Assembly (NCBI GenBank): GCA_036245805.1
Contig: BTRK01000002.1
Coordinates: 23,429,067-23,493,066 of the forward strand
DNA: 64,000 bases
Direction: 5' to 3'
Origin: Pristionchus mayeri
Taxonomy: Eukaryota; Nematoda; Chromadorea; Rhabditida; Neodiplogasteridae
Made by a program: the position numbers and the translations under genes
The notes under the pieces: model-generated
Databases searched by the model: none
Told to the model about the DNA's origin: nothing
What the model saw: only the letters and a program-made list of their open reading frames with translations
Shown here: positions 1-11,111 of the stretch, piece after piece
Numbering within the stretch: position 1 is the first letter of the stretch
Layout: each line of letters starts with the position of its first letter

Positions 1-2
1 GT

Positions 3-206
3 TTGAAGAGAAGTTGTGCAAAACGTCCTAGTTCGGTGTACGAATTGTGCGAAAGTTCGAAAAATTTTGTTCGAAGCGTCATTAATAATGACTCATTATT
101 CGATTTCGTTTGTTCGAATTGTCTTATCACCCAGATTAGGAGTGATCGTGATGAGACCAGACCCTCTTTCACTGATTCAGGCAACATTCTGACTATACTT
201 TTTTGA
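3..206 (+). CDS. possible C-terminal exon cut by the window edge
   Basis: An open frame of about 67 codons runs from the window edge to a stop at 204-206. It is rich in Ser, Arg, Asp and Asn with no low-complexity run, and its composition is protein-like. No start codon is visible and the frame opens to the left, so if real it is the last exon of a gene lying outside the window. I do not recognise any domain. A chance open frame of this length is entirely possible in AT-rich DNA. Confidence 0.25.
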   Translation: MKRSCAKRPSSVYELCESSKNFVRSVINNDSLFDFVCSNCLITQIRSDRDETRPSFTDSGNILTILF

Positions 207-770
207 AAACGCGCCTTTTCCTTTATGCCTGCTTACGTTTTCTTTTTCCTTATGTATTTTCTCCGGGGGTCGTGTTTTTCTATATTTTTTTGGTTACTAT
301 TTTTAGTCATCGATTTGTTATTGTAATTATTTTTAGCTTTAAGTTCCTACTACTAGGCACTTCTTCCATATCAATCAATTTTATAGGGAAAACAGAGTAT
401 ATTTGTGCTTATAGCATGTCATTTGTGCATTTGCCTAGAAAAACACGATAGTATTTATGTACGGACGTAAGAATTGATGTAAGCGCGTTTTCACGGCCTT
501 ATTCTCCCTGTATTTCTTTTTTTTCACGATCCGAGCTGTAAACTCAGTTTGCGATCCATTAATACCCTGAATATCATCAGGTAATACGGATCTAATGGGA
601 GTCACTTTTCTGACCTACGATAGTATCAATCATAACTTGTTTTCATTGTGATAATATCGAAAACCATTTTTCGACCAAAAGATTCTAGAATTTGCTTCAT
701 ATCTCTGCCATATTGGGTAAGCAGAGTGTGAACATCGTAGTCATTAAGTCGCCTTTGCTCCGATCGCTTA

Positions 771-960
771 AAGTTACCAGCCGAAAACTAAATCCTGATC
801 GATTCGCTGATCCCGGGGTTGTACGAGCTGCCCGCGTGTCGCGTGCATGAGAGAGAGCGCTGGATCAGGCAACTTTAACCTGATCCTTTCCGGCCACCCC
901 GTGAGCTATTATTGATTTTTCGCATTTTTGAATATTCTTATTCGGGCACAGCTTATTCGG
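771..960 (+). repeat. dispersed MITE-like family, diverged copy
   Basis: Begins with TTAAAGTTACC and shares with 30243-30513 the blocks GGATCAGGCAACTT, GATCCTTTCCGGCC and GAGCTATTATTGATTTTTCG (or one-base variants) in the same order and spacing. A third copy lies on the minus strand at about 14335-14470. No coding capacity. Confidence 0.55.
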
Positions 961-1001
961 GCATCGTCTGTATTTTTATATTTATTTACTATCCCAATTG
1001 C

Positions 1002-1060
1002 GCTCCCCGCCTTCGGCGGGGCTCCCGTGTTAGCGGAGTAGATTTCGCAATCACTCGTGG
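1002..1060 (+). repeat. GC-rich hairpin element
   Basis: CTCCCCGCC-TTC-GGCGGGG folds into a strong stem-loop and is followed by GTGTTAGCGGAGTAGATTTC. The same arrangement (GC-rich hairpin, then a TAGCGGAGTA block and GCAATC) recurs at 51832-51893. A related but longer hairpin is at 39069-39121. Confidence 0.45.
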
Positions 1061-1800
1061 TGAACCTTCTTTACTAGCGCTCTCTCTCCCCCTCGACCGA
1101 TTTCGCAATCCGGTCACACATACAGACACTGCGCTTTATATATAAATGTAGGTTATACTTCACATGGATTCTTCATACCTACTTTAGTTATAGCAATATT
1201 AAAAAACTTTCCGAAAGTATGAATTGACTAATGAGACAAGAGGCGCGCGCGGAAAGTTTTTCTTATCGTGGTTTATATAATTGTGGACATATTTTATAAC
1301 CCAACTTTTGTGTCCTCCTGTTTTGAAATATGTGCATTACTATGCATCTCCGTTATGACCATTCATTGTAAATTTAAGAGCATTTATTGGATTATTTTAA
1401 TAGGCCACTCTACACGGCGGGTTCCGATATGAGGTGTTCAAAAATAGCGCGTAAAAAGGTCTGTGTGGGAAGCCTGCTAACGAGCGTAGCCAGACAGCTT
1501 GGAATGGATCGATACGTTGAAAGGCGTATAAATATAATTTTATAGCTGTTTTAGTGTTGTTCAGCACGCTGGATTTCCCGAAATATCATTAATTATCCCG
1601 AAAAAAATCGATAAACATGCCAAAATGAGCCTTGAAAACTTTGAACAGTTTTACGAGTTAATTACTTAATTAATGGTCTTCATTATTTATTTCTGTATTA
1701 CCTATAGATTCATTGATGCTATTTCCCCACCTTTGGAGCACATTCATTAACGTACAAACTATGTTAAACGAGAAAGATGATGAAAACATGTCAAAGCCGG

Positions 1801-1872
1801 CCTCTTCCCTTCCCTCAGTCTCTTCCCTTCCCTCAGTCTCTTCCCTTCCCTCAGTCTCTTCCCTTCCCTCAC
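1801..1872 (+). repeat. 18-bp tandem repeat, four units
   Basis: Four head-to-tail copies of TCTCTTCCCTTCCCTCAG (first and last copy with one change) directly upstream of the LINE ORF1-like sequence. It may be the 5' untranslated repeat of the LINE or an unrelated pyrimidine-rich minisatellite at the insertion site. Confidence 0.8.
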
Positions 1873-2040
1873 TGTGAGAGGTGACTCTGACCTCGCTCCG
1901 CACTCTCTCACTTCCGCACACTCTCTCGCCCTACCCCTTCCCTCGAGGGCCCCCCGCCTGCACGGAGTACCGACCGTGCCCATCTTATGTATCGGTACCA
2001 TCAACGGTGAGATATGTTGAGCCGTATTCTGTCGTCGCCC

Positions 2041-3096
2041 TTCATCTCCCTCAGGAACGGCGACTAACGGCCCGTTAGCTAAGAAGTCCAAAACCGATGA
2101 ATACTACTGCGAATGCTCTGTCGGTGACCTCTTCCGATTCTGTGTCAAGCTCCGACTCGACTTCGAGAAGCAATGCGAGTACACAAAGGAACTGGAACAG
2201 GAGATCCGTGAGTTGAAGGCACGGGTAGATACTCCCCCTCCTGTTTCCTCCCTCCCTCTCCCTCTCGCTCCCTCCCCCAATCCCACCCCTCTCATCCCTG
2301 CCGATGACGTAGCCATGATCGAGGTACCGCAGAATGCCCCCGATCATTCTTCCACTTCGGCTGCCAAGAAGACTGACCCTGATTCCTCGACGACACCCGA
2401 GTCTCCTTCTGATCTCGAGAGATCGATTGTCATTGCAGACTCCCCTTCAATCCCGATCGCACCCCCGAACAACAGGTCAGAGATGACTTCGAGCAGGTGG
2501 TAGCCATCACCTCCCTCACTGGCTACCCTGTCCTTCCCATCGCCGTCTACCGTATGCCTCCTCGTGATGTCGATGCCGCTCACATGCGCCTCACGAAGGT
2601 AGTCCTTCCCACACGACAGCATGCTAAACTCATCGTGAAGAATGCGAGTCGTGTCGCCCAGAGTGATCACTTCCGCGAAGTGTTCATTCGACCCTCGTAT
2701 GCTGATCGCGATGACGCCCGACGGAAGACACCTGCTCCTCGTTCTGGATTGAATGGACCTCGCCCCAGTAATGGAACTACCCATCCCCCTCAGAGTGCCC
2801 GCCCATCTCAGATCCCTGCTCCCCGAGCCCGCACTCATTCGGTGCTCACCACGGAGAGTAGAGCCAATCGTCGCCCCATGAATCCCCGCCCCAACCAGCC
2901 CCCTGGATTCCTTCGACCTCTCTCTTTCACTCATAATAGATATGGATCGCCGCCTCCACCCCTCTTCAATAACCCAATGCCCTGCAATTCGTTCCCTCCC
3001 CCATATCCGTTCATTAATTCGTACCCCAATCCATTCCTCAGTTACGTTTCACAGTACGGTGCACCTCCTAATCTCGGTGCGCAGGGAAACTGGTAA
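2041..3096 (+). pseudogene. LINE ORF1 protein, frame-shifted
   Basis: ORF1 is the RNA-binding partner protein of LINE ribonucleoprotein particles. The first part has a Lys-rich start and a coiled-coil-like stretch (about 2090-2230); then comes a Pro/Ser-rich linker and a conserved core beginning DLERSIVIA. The second part (2497-3096) contains GYPVLPIAVYRMPPRDVD and a Pro-rich tail ending in QGNW. Comparison with copy 2 places a one-base frame break near 2437, just after the VIA segment. The stop TAA at 3094-3096 overlaps the ATG of ORF2. The true start is unclear, because similarity to copy 2 continues upstream in frame (VPTV...NGEI) but is cut here by a TGA. Confidence 0.8.
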
Positions 3097-5879
3097 TGAT
3101 TCGCAGGCATAATACCCACTCAGACAAAAACTCACTTTCATTCTCCGCCATATTAGCCAATTGCCGCTCTATCAGAAACAAACTACAATATCTCTCTCAA
3201 ACCCTTTCTAAAAAATATACTATGATTTGCCTCACTGAGACATGGCTCTCTCCATCCTTCCCAAACTCGCTTCTCCTAGGTGATCAAGATCAGTATTACA
3301 ACGTGTTTAGAAGAGATAGGAACTCTAGAGGCGGTGGTGTAGCAATCATTCTACACTCTTCCATAAGTGCTGCACAGATTGCTGATGAAACAGTACCTGA
3401 ATCCCATGAATTATTAGCAGTCGATGTAGACATAAATGGCGATCTAATTAGGATTGTGTGCGCCTACCGTAACCCCAAAGCGAGTACGACACAAACTGTT
3501 TCCCTTGTCAAGTCAATCCTGGATCTTTGCTCGTGCCCTCAACCAACAATAGTAACTGGCGACTTTAATCTCCCTGATATTGACTGGTCAATCTTCCCCG
3601 CTCCCCAGCCAAAAACGGTTATTCCTTCCTCACAATCTTTCATTGACTTCTGTAACTCAGCTAAACTTGTTCAGCTAGTAAAAGAACCCACGAGAAAGGA
3701 AAATATCCTCGATTTACTGCTGTGCAACCATCCTGGTCTCATCACCCAAACTGGAGTAGGCCCACCTTTCGATATATCTGACCATTCGACGGTCGAGTTC
3801 AACTTCACAATGAGTCATTCTACGCCCGCTTTCACTCTTAGGCGCGACTACAGAAAAGCAGATTACGACTTGATTAATTCTCAGTTATCAAACATTGACT
3901 GGACATGCGTTTTCTCAAAAATCGAAAATATCGACCTCATGTACGACCTCTTGATTAGCGTCATTCAAAAATCAATTGACACTCATGTTCCTTGGGCAAA
4001 AGTGAGCCTTTCACATGGAAAACTTCCCCCTCATATTGAGCGACTCTTAGGAAGCGTTTTCAAGCATGGCAGATATCAATTAATAGCAACGATCCTAATG
4101 ACTAACATGAATTCGAGAACCTGAACAAAAAGTTTCGCAAGGAGTTACAACGGTATCACAAAACCATCGAGAAAAAAGTAATCGAAAGCGACGACAAGAA
4201 TAAGTTTTTCCGCTTCATGAAACGATGTGCTAATAAATCTAAGGGGGTGGAAGGCCTAACGAGAACTGATGGCAGCCTAATAATGGATGACTTAGGGAAA
4301 GCCAACTTACTCGCTGAAACTTTTGCAAGTGTATTCACCATAGATGATGGAAAGCTACCAAATAGTCAAGGCCTCCTTCATCTCGGTAATTACGAAGAAC
4401 CCCAATTTCTTAGACACGAAATTTGCTCCCTTATCGAAAAATGGAAACGTTCCTCCTGTAAAACACCTGAGAACATTGACCTCACCTTCATAAAACGAAT
4501 TGCCGTACCCATTTCCGAAGCACTTGAAATCATTTTTAGGAATTCCTACCAATCGGGAGCGGTCCCCTCCCATTGGCGACATTCAATAGTAACCCCTGTT
4601 AAGAAATCGCCTCCTTTCTCCAATCCCCTAAACTACAGGCCCATATCAATTACATCTTTCTTCTGTCGAGTTTTTGAGCGCATTTTGTGCAAATCCATTA
4701 TCACCCATTGTGAACAATTACAAATTTTTCCCGATGAGCAGTACGGATTCCGTAAGAAACGATCGCGAGAGCTCCAAATGCTTGAGGTCCTAGAACACTG
4801 GACAACCGCAATTAGTGATGGGAAACCTGTTGACGTTATCTACTTTGATTTTGCAAAAGCTTTTGATAGATTCTCATCCCAAGCTAAAACTCAAGCTCAG
4901 CACTATAGGTCTCTCTGATAAGACAATCAACTGGATTGCAGGATACCTCACGAATAGATCGTTTCAAGTGAGAGTAAAAGACTCACTCTCTATGTCACTT
5001 CCTGTAACCAGCGGTGTACCACAGGGCTCAGTCCTAGGCCCTTTGCTTTTCCTTATTTACACCTCAGAAATCCCTACTCTAGTGCAAAATCATGGAGTCG
5101 TTGCAAGAATGTATGCCGACGATATAAAAATATATCGGTCATTTAGGAAGGGAAACTCACCTACCCCTCTACAAGCTGCTATTGACACGATCGTAAACTG
5201 GTCAGAAGAGTGGCAACTCCCCCTTGCTGCGCATAAATGCAACTCATTGCACCTGGGCAGGACAAATACAAAGCGAACATATGCTATAGGAACCACAACT
5301 CTAGAACAAAAAGATACAGTAAAAGACCTCGGTTTTGTTATTCAGAAAAATCACTCCTTTTCAGACCATTGCAGTACCGTATCCAATAAGGGCAAAACTG
5401 CCTGTCACACTATCCTTAGAGCATTGCGAATCAAAAATGTAGAGGTACTCCTTAAAACGTTCTCAATGTACATTAGACCTATTTTAGAAAACGCTTCTTC
5501 CGTTTTCAACCCATACCAAAATAAGGATAAAAAAGAACTTGAAAAAGTACAGAACTACTTCACAAGACGTTTATTTATGCGCTGTTTTAATCACACTTGG
5601 GAAAACATGCCCTCCGCTTTCGATCGCAACAAGAAACTAGGCATTGAGTCCCTGGAGAGGCGTAGAATGGCGATCGATATGAGAGTAGCCAATAATCTCC
5701 TTAGAGGCAAATATAGTATTTCCAACCGAAAACCCCATTATTTTAAAATTTACTACACTCGAAACGGCATGAACTTCAACAACCCTGGATCGAACTTTAA
5801 CTATAGACATAATAGTTTCTTTCCAAGAGCGGCAAGGCTTTTAGTGAACAATGAGAATCAAACCAGTTGCCCTGAGTAG
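3096..5879 (+). pseudogene. LINE ORF2 endonuclease-reverse transcriptase, broken
   Basis: ORF2 would nick target DNA and reverse transcribe the element RNA. An APE-type endonuclease occupies 3096-4124: ANCRSIRNK, LTETWL, GGGVAI, GDFNLPDIDW and SDHS are visible. The reverse transcriptase follows: NYRPISITS, QYGFRKK, FDFAKAFD, SGVPQGSVLGPLL and MYADD. Two frame breaks are evident against copy 2: one near 4040-4120, ending the first frame in a stop at 4122-4124, and one near 4870, just after FDFAKAFDR. The start ATG is the last three bases of TAATG shared with the ORF1 stop. Not functional as it stands. Confidence 0.9.
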
Positions 5880-6149
5880 TTTACCCTCCCGTATTATCTA
5901 GTTATTCATCATTTTAATCGTAATTAAACTATGTTCCATTTTTCATTTTGTATCACGTTATTTCGCAAAAGAAATAGCATAAATATATATAAGCCGGCGA
6001 TTTGGTGTAGTGCCTACTGTAGTTTTACACATTTGCTACACCGTCTTTTCTTCCTCAACTGCACCATAATTCCCTGCATATCAAAGTCGCTTCTTCATCG
6101 AAACCCGCCGTGTCTATGTACCTTATTCTTGTCGTACGTTCGGAACGTG

Positions 6150-6490
6150 ACCGCATATTCGTTCGAAATATCGTGTGGCAAAATTTAAATAGAAAAGGCA
6201 ATTAATGATGATTAAAATGACGAGTGAATAATGGGACAATAGTTTCAGGGGTATCTACTCAGGGGAACTGGTTTGATTCCCGGAATTTACTAAAAGCCTT
6301 GTCACTCTTGGAAAGAAGCTATTGTGTCTGTAGTTGTGGTTCGATCCCAGATTATTTAAGTTCTTGCCGCTTCGAGTGTAGTAAATTTTGAAATAATATT
6401 GTTTTTTGTTGGAAATACTATATTTGCCTCGGAGGAGATTGGTGGCTACTCTCTTATCTATCGCTATTCTACGCTTCTCTAGGGACTCAA
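6150..6490 (-). mobile_element. 5'-truncated LINE 3' end
   Basis: Minus-strand sequence encodes the last 75 or so residues of the LINE ORF2 (IESLEKRR, LRGKYSIS, YRHNSFFPR, stop at 6255-6257) followed by a 3' untranslated part and a degenerate copy of the 3' hairpin (ATTTCGAACGAAT near 6147). Similarity to copy 2 stops abruptly after GGGACTCAAT, the usual 5' truncation of LINE copies. Confidence 0.85.
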
Positions 6491-7369
6491 TACACGAGTA
6501 GAGCATTTGGTAGCTTGCTTTTATCCTTAAATAAGAGCCATTGTCTCAAAACCTCTGATTGAAAAATCGGACGTCGGGGACAACGTAAACCTGAAGCGTA
6601 ATTCGATGAAATTCAATACACGAGTAGAGCATTTGGGGGGGGGGGGAGGCTCATAAAAACCCAGTGCAGGACTATTTAAAAATTCTGCAAAAACTTCCTT
6701 AAACTCAAAAAGACACGCAAATTTCGAAACTGTATTGCAAAACTGCCCGGCATGGCATTTCAGCCGAAAAAAATTTTTTTGCACTGATCTTTTTAAATCG
6801 CATGCTATGCAATTTTAATGTTGAAATTCGGTTTCTACGAGTTAAAATGCACCAGAATATCTATAATTCACAGAAATTTGCGATATAAATTTTTTCGACC
6901 CCAAAATGGTGCGTTACTGTATCTTTTTCAAAATCTATCCAAAACCTTAGCTATTGGTGAGGTCCTCTTTGGATGGGCACTTCAGTTAAAATGTGAAAGA
7001 ATTTATTATTTTTTCACCATCCGTGATCCCCACCCAGTTGCTCCATTCTCTCGTGGACGGTCTCTTAACAAATTATGTAAGTTCCATGGGAAATTCCGAA
7101 TCATGGGTTATGGTGGATGCTGCAAACCGCGGATGTAGGAAGGAGATCGGAATCTGACTCAGTACCACATTTTTACTACTGCCAAAAATTATCCCAATTA
7201 CTGCCAAAAACTCAAAATAGACTTCCGATTGTACCATTAAATGAATGTTTTGTACAAATTTTCTCGTGAGAGGCGTGATATAACTAAAAAGTCAAGTAAT
7301 CAAATTATGGAAGCAGATGCGCTTGGTTCAGAGGCTCCTTAAATTTATGCATATTAAATATGATGTTTC
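6491..7369. other. non-genic stretch with a short direct duplication and a G-tract
   Basis: The 24-bp block starting TCAATACACGAGTAGAGCAT occurs at 6487-6510 and again at 6613-6636, followed by a run of eleven G. The open frames here (6527-6784 minus, 6818-7138 plus) have no recognisable features. Confidence 0.5.
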
Positions 7370-7655
7370 CATAAGACCATCTAAGTCAGACAAACCTTGG
7401 CACACAAAATTTTCGAAAATTTACCTAAAGGAGTAGTCAAGGGATCATAGTGGTAAACTTCATTTTGCTCCACCTCAACCGGTTAATCCCCATGCTACAT
7501 GTAGGCTGCACCTGCACATCTACTCATAAATCGAAAACCGATTTATGAAACGACTTTAAATTTGTACAGATGATTGCTAGTGCCACTTCGAAGCCACCGG
7601 AATCAGAATACCACATGCTTTTTCATAATAACATTATAAGTTCGACGACCTGGAA

Positions 7656-8935
7656 TATAAGAGTGACTATCTGAGAGGACTTACCTCAGCCCGTACAGCA
7701 AAAAATGAAATTTCAAATAAAAATTGCCCAAGGTGTAACTTTTCACGTAGAGTTCGAAAATCGAGCTTAGACGGCCGTATCTCTCACCCCTCATTTGTTG
7801 TTCCGCGCTGAACTTGAGCGGTCGGTTTTTGTAATTTTTGAACGGCTCATCCAAACCCCGTACGTTTATAGTAATTCTGAAAGAGCTCGACGAGATAAGC
7901 ATTTTTGCTGTTGGAAGTGTACGGCTAGCTCATCGAGGGAAAAAGTTGAGGCAGTTTGAAAAATTAAAATTTGTATTGTGAAAACAGTTTTTCCGGGGTG
8001 TATTTTTAAGTATGTTCATTCGATTCCCCGTGAAAAGTTACCCCTACGACCAAATTTTCAGCGAAAAAATTATTTACAACAATATGCAACCATAATTCTC
8101 AAAATTAACTTCCGAAATGAATTTAGATATTTCGGACATTTTCATTGAAGCCATATTCGGGCGTCAATAACTAGAGCCCCGATACATTGGAGGAGGACTG
8201 TTCCACCAATTTTCACACATGTCGAGGCATGCTACAATATGGCTGCAGGTAAAGCGTTAAGTGGTCTCTACCTGTTGAATTTGCTACGTGCAAATTTGAG
8301 AAAATGTGAAGTGAAAAAAATGGTTTGTTGCTATCGCAAGGCATGTTTATTAATGAGAATACTCTCTAATTATGCATAAAAGTTGAAGTGCAGTATTGGT
8401 AACATTTACTAATATCTACAAGTTTAAAATCGCAAAGGTGCGAAATTTCAGAAATTCAATGATTCATCATACTTCTTTTTTCCGCATTTCGGGAAAAATC
8501 ATTGGTTCGCCAATTTATTGCTGAAAATTTGGTCCTAGGGGTAACTTTTCACGGGGAATCGAATGAACATACTTAAAAATACACCCCGGAAAAACTGTTT
8601 TCACAATACAAATTTTAATTTTTCAAACTGCCTCAACTTTTTCCCTCGATGAGCTAGCCGTACACTTCCAACAGCAAAAATGCTTATCTCGTCGAGCTCT
8701 TTCAGAATTACTATAAACGTACGGGGTTTGGATGAGCCGTTCAAAAATTACAAAAACCGACCGCTCAAGTTCAGCGCGGAACAACAAATGAGGGGTGAGA
8801 GATACGGCCGTCTAAGCTCGATTTTCGAACTCTACGTGAAAAGTTACACCTTGGGCAATTTTTATTTGAAATTTCATTTTTTGCTGTGCGTTTCATAGGT
8901 AGAATTGCTCAATTCTCTCAGATAGTCACTCATAA
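7656..8935. repeat. inner palindrome with ~410-bp arms
   Basis: The left arm 7656-8068 and right arm 8514-8935 are reverse complements with very few mismatches apart from a divergent patch of about 25 bp near the outer edge. The loop of about 445 bp is unique. Each arm therefore yields the same 72-residue open frame on opposite strands (7681-7902 minus, 8680-8898 plus), which is a consequence of symmetry and not evidence of a gene. A transcript would fold into a long double-stranded RNA. Confidence 0.9.
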
Positions 8936-9999
8936 GACAAATCTGAATACACCACTTCATGGTACAATGCGCCATGCTCTCATTTTTCAAACAATACATG
9001 TGGGGTTTAAGTTAGATAATTTTTTGATGCACTCCGTTTTCTGATGTGTTTGCCAGCTCTATGCCGATAACTCGATGGGTGAGAGTGGAAAATAAAGAAG
9101 AAGAGGAGGCAAAACAAATTCATTCGACACTTCACCCACGAAACATATCACGCCTCTCACCTAAGAATCGAGCAAAGCTTGGCGTTGAGGCAAAATTTGA
9201 AATTGAGATTTGAAAAGTTTCCAATATGACTATTAAAATGAATTTCAACGGAGCCTGAAACATAACGCAAAATTAATAACCTTTGGTCGCGAGAGGGCAG
9301 AATGACACGTCGATTAGCTGATTAAAAATAACTTCAAATCTTCCGGAAGCGTTTTAAGGGCAAAACACCCATTAGGTCCCCTCCATATGTGAGCGCAAGG
9401 TACTTGTTCGAATCCTCTTTTCAAGCTCTATCTAATGGAGCAAAAAAATCCGGTGACTTTGGGGCAGTTTTCATGTTACCCGTCGTTGAATATGGGGCGT
9501 TTCAAAGATGAAAAATCGAAAAACGGTCTAGATAGGGTGATAGAGCATCAAAAAGTAGCCGGATCACTAGAAGAAAAGTTTTCAGTATGATTTCATTGAA
9601 GGGTAGAAAGAAAGCATCAAAGTTGGAGTGCTCGGTCCGACCGGTGCAGCAACTCGGCGAAGAATGATCCCAGGCACTATTCAGTGCAAGGGGGTCTTAG
9701 TTGGGTCCAGTGGACCATGAAAATGCATTTATCTCAATTTCGAATTTTACCTCAATGCCAAACCAGTGCCATTCTGAGTCGATTCTTACGTGAGGGACGT
9801 GATATTCATTCGACACTTTCACCTACGGAATAATCGGTTTAATGCTGAATTCATCCGATGTGTATCGAAAAAAAAGAAAACGATCTGTATAAAAAATAGT
9901 CTCAGACCTCACACATATTACACGAAAAATGATCCCCAGTGGAAGGCATCTTACCACGTAGTTCGTGATTGTAAGTGTTGCATTATATTAGAGATGGTC
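8936..9999. other. non-genic interior of the foldback element
   Basis: Nothing coding is supported. The degenerate 26-bp motif around CTCTCGTGAGAGGCGTGATA occurs at about 9150 (minus) and 9780 (plus). A tRNA B-box-like string GTTCGAATCC at 9408 has no matching A box. Confidence 0.5.
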
Positions 10000-10431
10000 G
10001 AAATCATAACGTTGTCATGAAAAAAAGCATGTGGCTATCATCTGTTCAAATTTCACTAGCTATCATCTGTTCAAATTTTAAGTCGTTTCATAAATCGGAT
10101 GTCGAGTTATGGGTAGAAGTGTAGATGAAGCCTACATGCAGCCTGGCTTACCCGGACAAGATGGAGCAAAATGAAGTTGACCACGATGATAGCACCCTTG
10201 ACTACCCCCTTTATGCCAATTTTCAAAAATTTGATGTGTCAGACCATTCGGAACATTGTTCGACTCTTATGCAAACGGGTTCATAAATCATTTTTGCTAC
10301 ATTGATTTTTGTGAGTGATTTTTTCACCTTTCCAAGAGTGATCAATTGAAATGAGTTTCATTGCGTTTATTTATGAAGTGCATTTAGAATTCGAGAAAAT
10401 GGAAGACAAATATAATTTTCATTATTTGCAG

Positions 10432-10923
10432 CTAAACGTCACATGGAGTTGGAGACTGCGTGAGTTTAATATTATCGCAATTAGGCGCATCTTGAAGTAA
10501 ATCTTGAAGTAAACGATTGTGGATGTTAAGGGTGACCTATCTCGAGAACGAAGTCAACCAGTTGCATAGCCAAAAGCAGAAATGTTAGTTCAGTTGCTAT
10601 TCGTCTGAGAATAGACGAAAAACTTCTTTCAGCCCCTCCTTCCTTCCAACTCGATCGTACCATAGAAATGAAGGATCTGATGGAGGAGAAGGAGAAACTG
10701 AAGGAAGAGTCAGTTTTTTTCATAAGGGGCTATTTTACAAAATCAACATAATTCTTCAGCGAAACTGCCACCGACCGAAAACTCGAATTCCTTCCTACTT
10801 CACCAATAGGTAGCACTCGACAAGGGCCGTCGACAATCTTCAGAATTTCTACCCGCGTCCCCGCGCGCTGGCGCGGATTTTGAGTTTTTCGATCAGATAC
10901 CATATAACGCTGGAAATCGATAA
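10432..10923 (+). CDS. small coiled-coil protein, 5' end not found
   Basis: Five exons join in phase: 10432-10459, 10531-10583, 10633-10708, 10760-10809 and 10844-10923 with stop TAA. The first visible exon is internal (acceptor TTTGCAG, entering in phase 1), so one or more 5' exons are missing; repeats occupy the DNA just upstream. The product has a heptad-rich N-terminal half (HMELETAVTYLENEVNQLHS, then TIEMKDLMEEKEKLKEE) and a Pro/Ser/Phe-rich tail ending DQIPYNAGNR. The second intron boundary uses GTTAAG as acceptor. The organisation (tiny coil exons, Pro-rich last exon) matches the genes at 16057 and 32239. Function unknown; no enzyme motif is visible. Confidence 0.6.
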
Positions 10924-11111
10924 TTTAACTTTTAATTCAGACAAAGTTTCAGTTCCCCAAATATTTACATCGTATATATCTCATTGATCCAGCAGTGTTC
11001 AAGTTCCAAAAATAATATTCGCGTTTTAGCTTCTACTTGTATTGATACACACTTCAATAGAAAGGCGAAATTTAAAAATGAGTAGAAGTCAGTCAATGAG
11101 GGCAGGATATA

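Larger units (their letters stand above)
207..1800. other. non-genic stretch with two dispersed repeat pieces
   Basis: No convincing coding exon. The stretch is AT-rich and contains a piece of a dispersed MITE-like family (about 771-960) and a GC-rich hairpin element (1002-1060), both listed separately. The open frame at 203-451 is Phe/Ile-rich and looks like translated AT-rich DNA. Confidence 0.6.
1890..5992 (+). mobile_element. CR1/Jockey-type LINE, copy 1 (degenerate)
   Basis: Non-LTR retrotransposon with two ORFs, ORF1 then an endonuclease-reverse transcriptase ORF2, closely related to the copy at 25040-29135 on the other strand. The 5' limit is uncertain; nucleotide similarity to copy 2 is visible from about 1950. 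The 3' end carries a short hairpin (GTTATTTCG...GAAATAGC, 5957-5980) followed by a TA-rich tail, as in the other LINE 3' ends of the window. Frame breaks in both ORFs show that this copy is dead. The clade follows from the RT motifs (GVPQGSVLGPLLFLIY, MYADD). Confidence 0.9.
7370..10262. mobile_element. nested foldback element
   Basis: Outer arms: 7370-7655 matches the reverse complement of 10000-10262 (shared blocks CTTCATTTTGCTCCA, GATTTATGAAACGACTT and CCACATGCTTTTTCATAA). A second, much more precise inverted repeat (7656-8935) begins where the left outer arm ends. A diverged third copy of the outer arm is at about 18440-18720 on the plus strand. No coding capacity is recognised; open frames here are arm sequences read twice. 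Confidence 0.6.

Noticed and set aside
203..451. 82-codon Phe/Ile-rich open frame
   Set aside because: Composition is that of translated AT-rich DNA; no signal for splicing or a plausible start.
2344..2934. 196-codon minus-strand open frame
   Set aside because: Antisense shadow of the LINE ORF1, whose frame is supported by comparison with copy 2.
7681..8898. Identical 72-aa ORFs on opposite strands
   Set aside because: Produced by the inverted repeat; arm identity is at DNA level throughout, with no coding signature.
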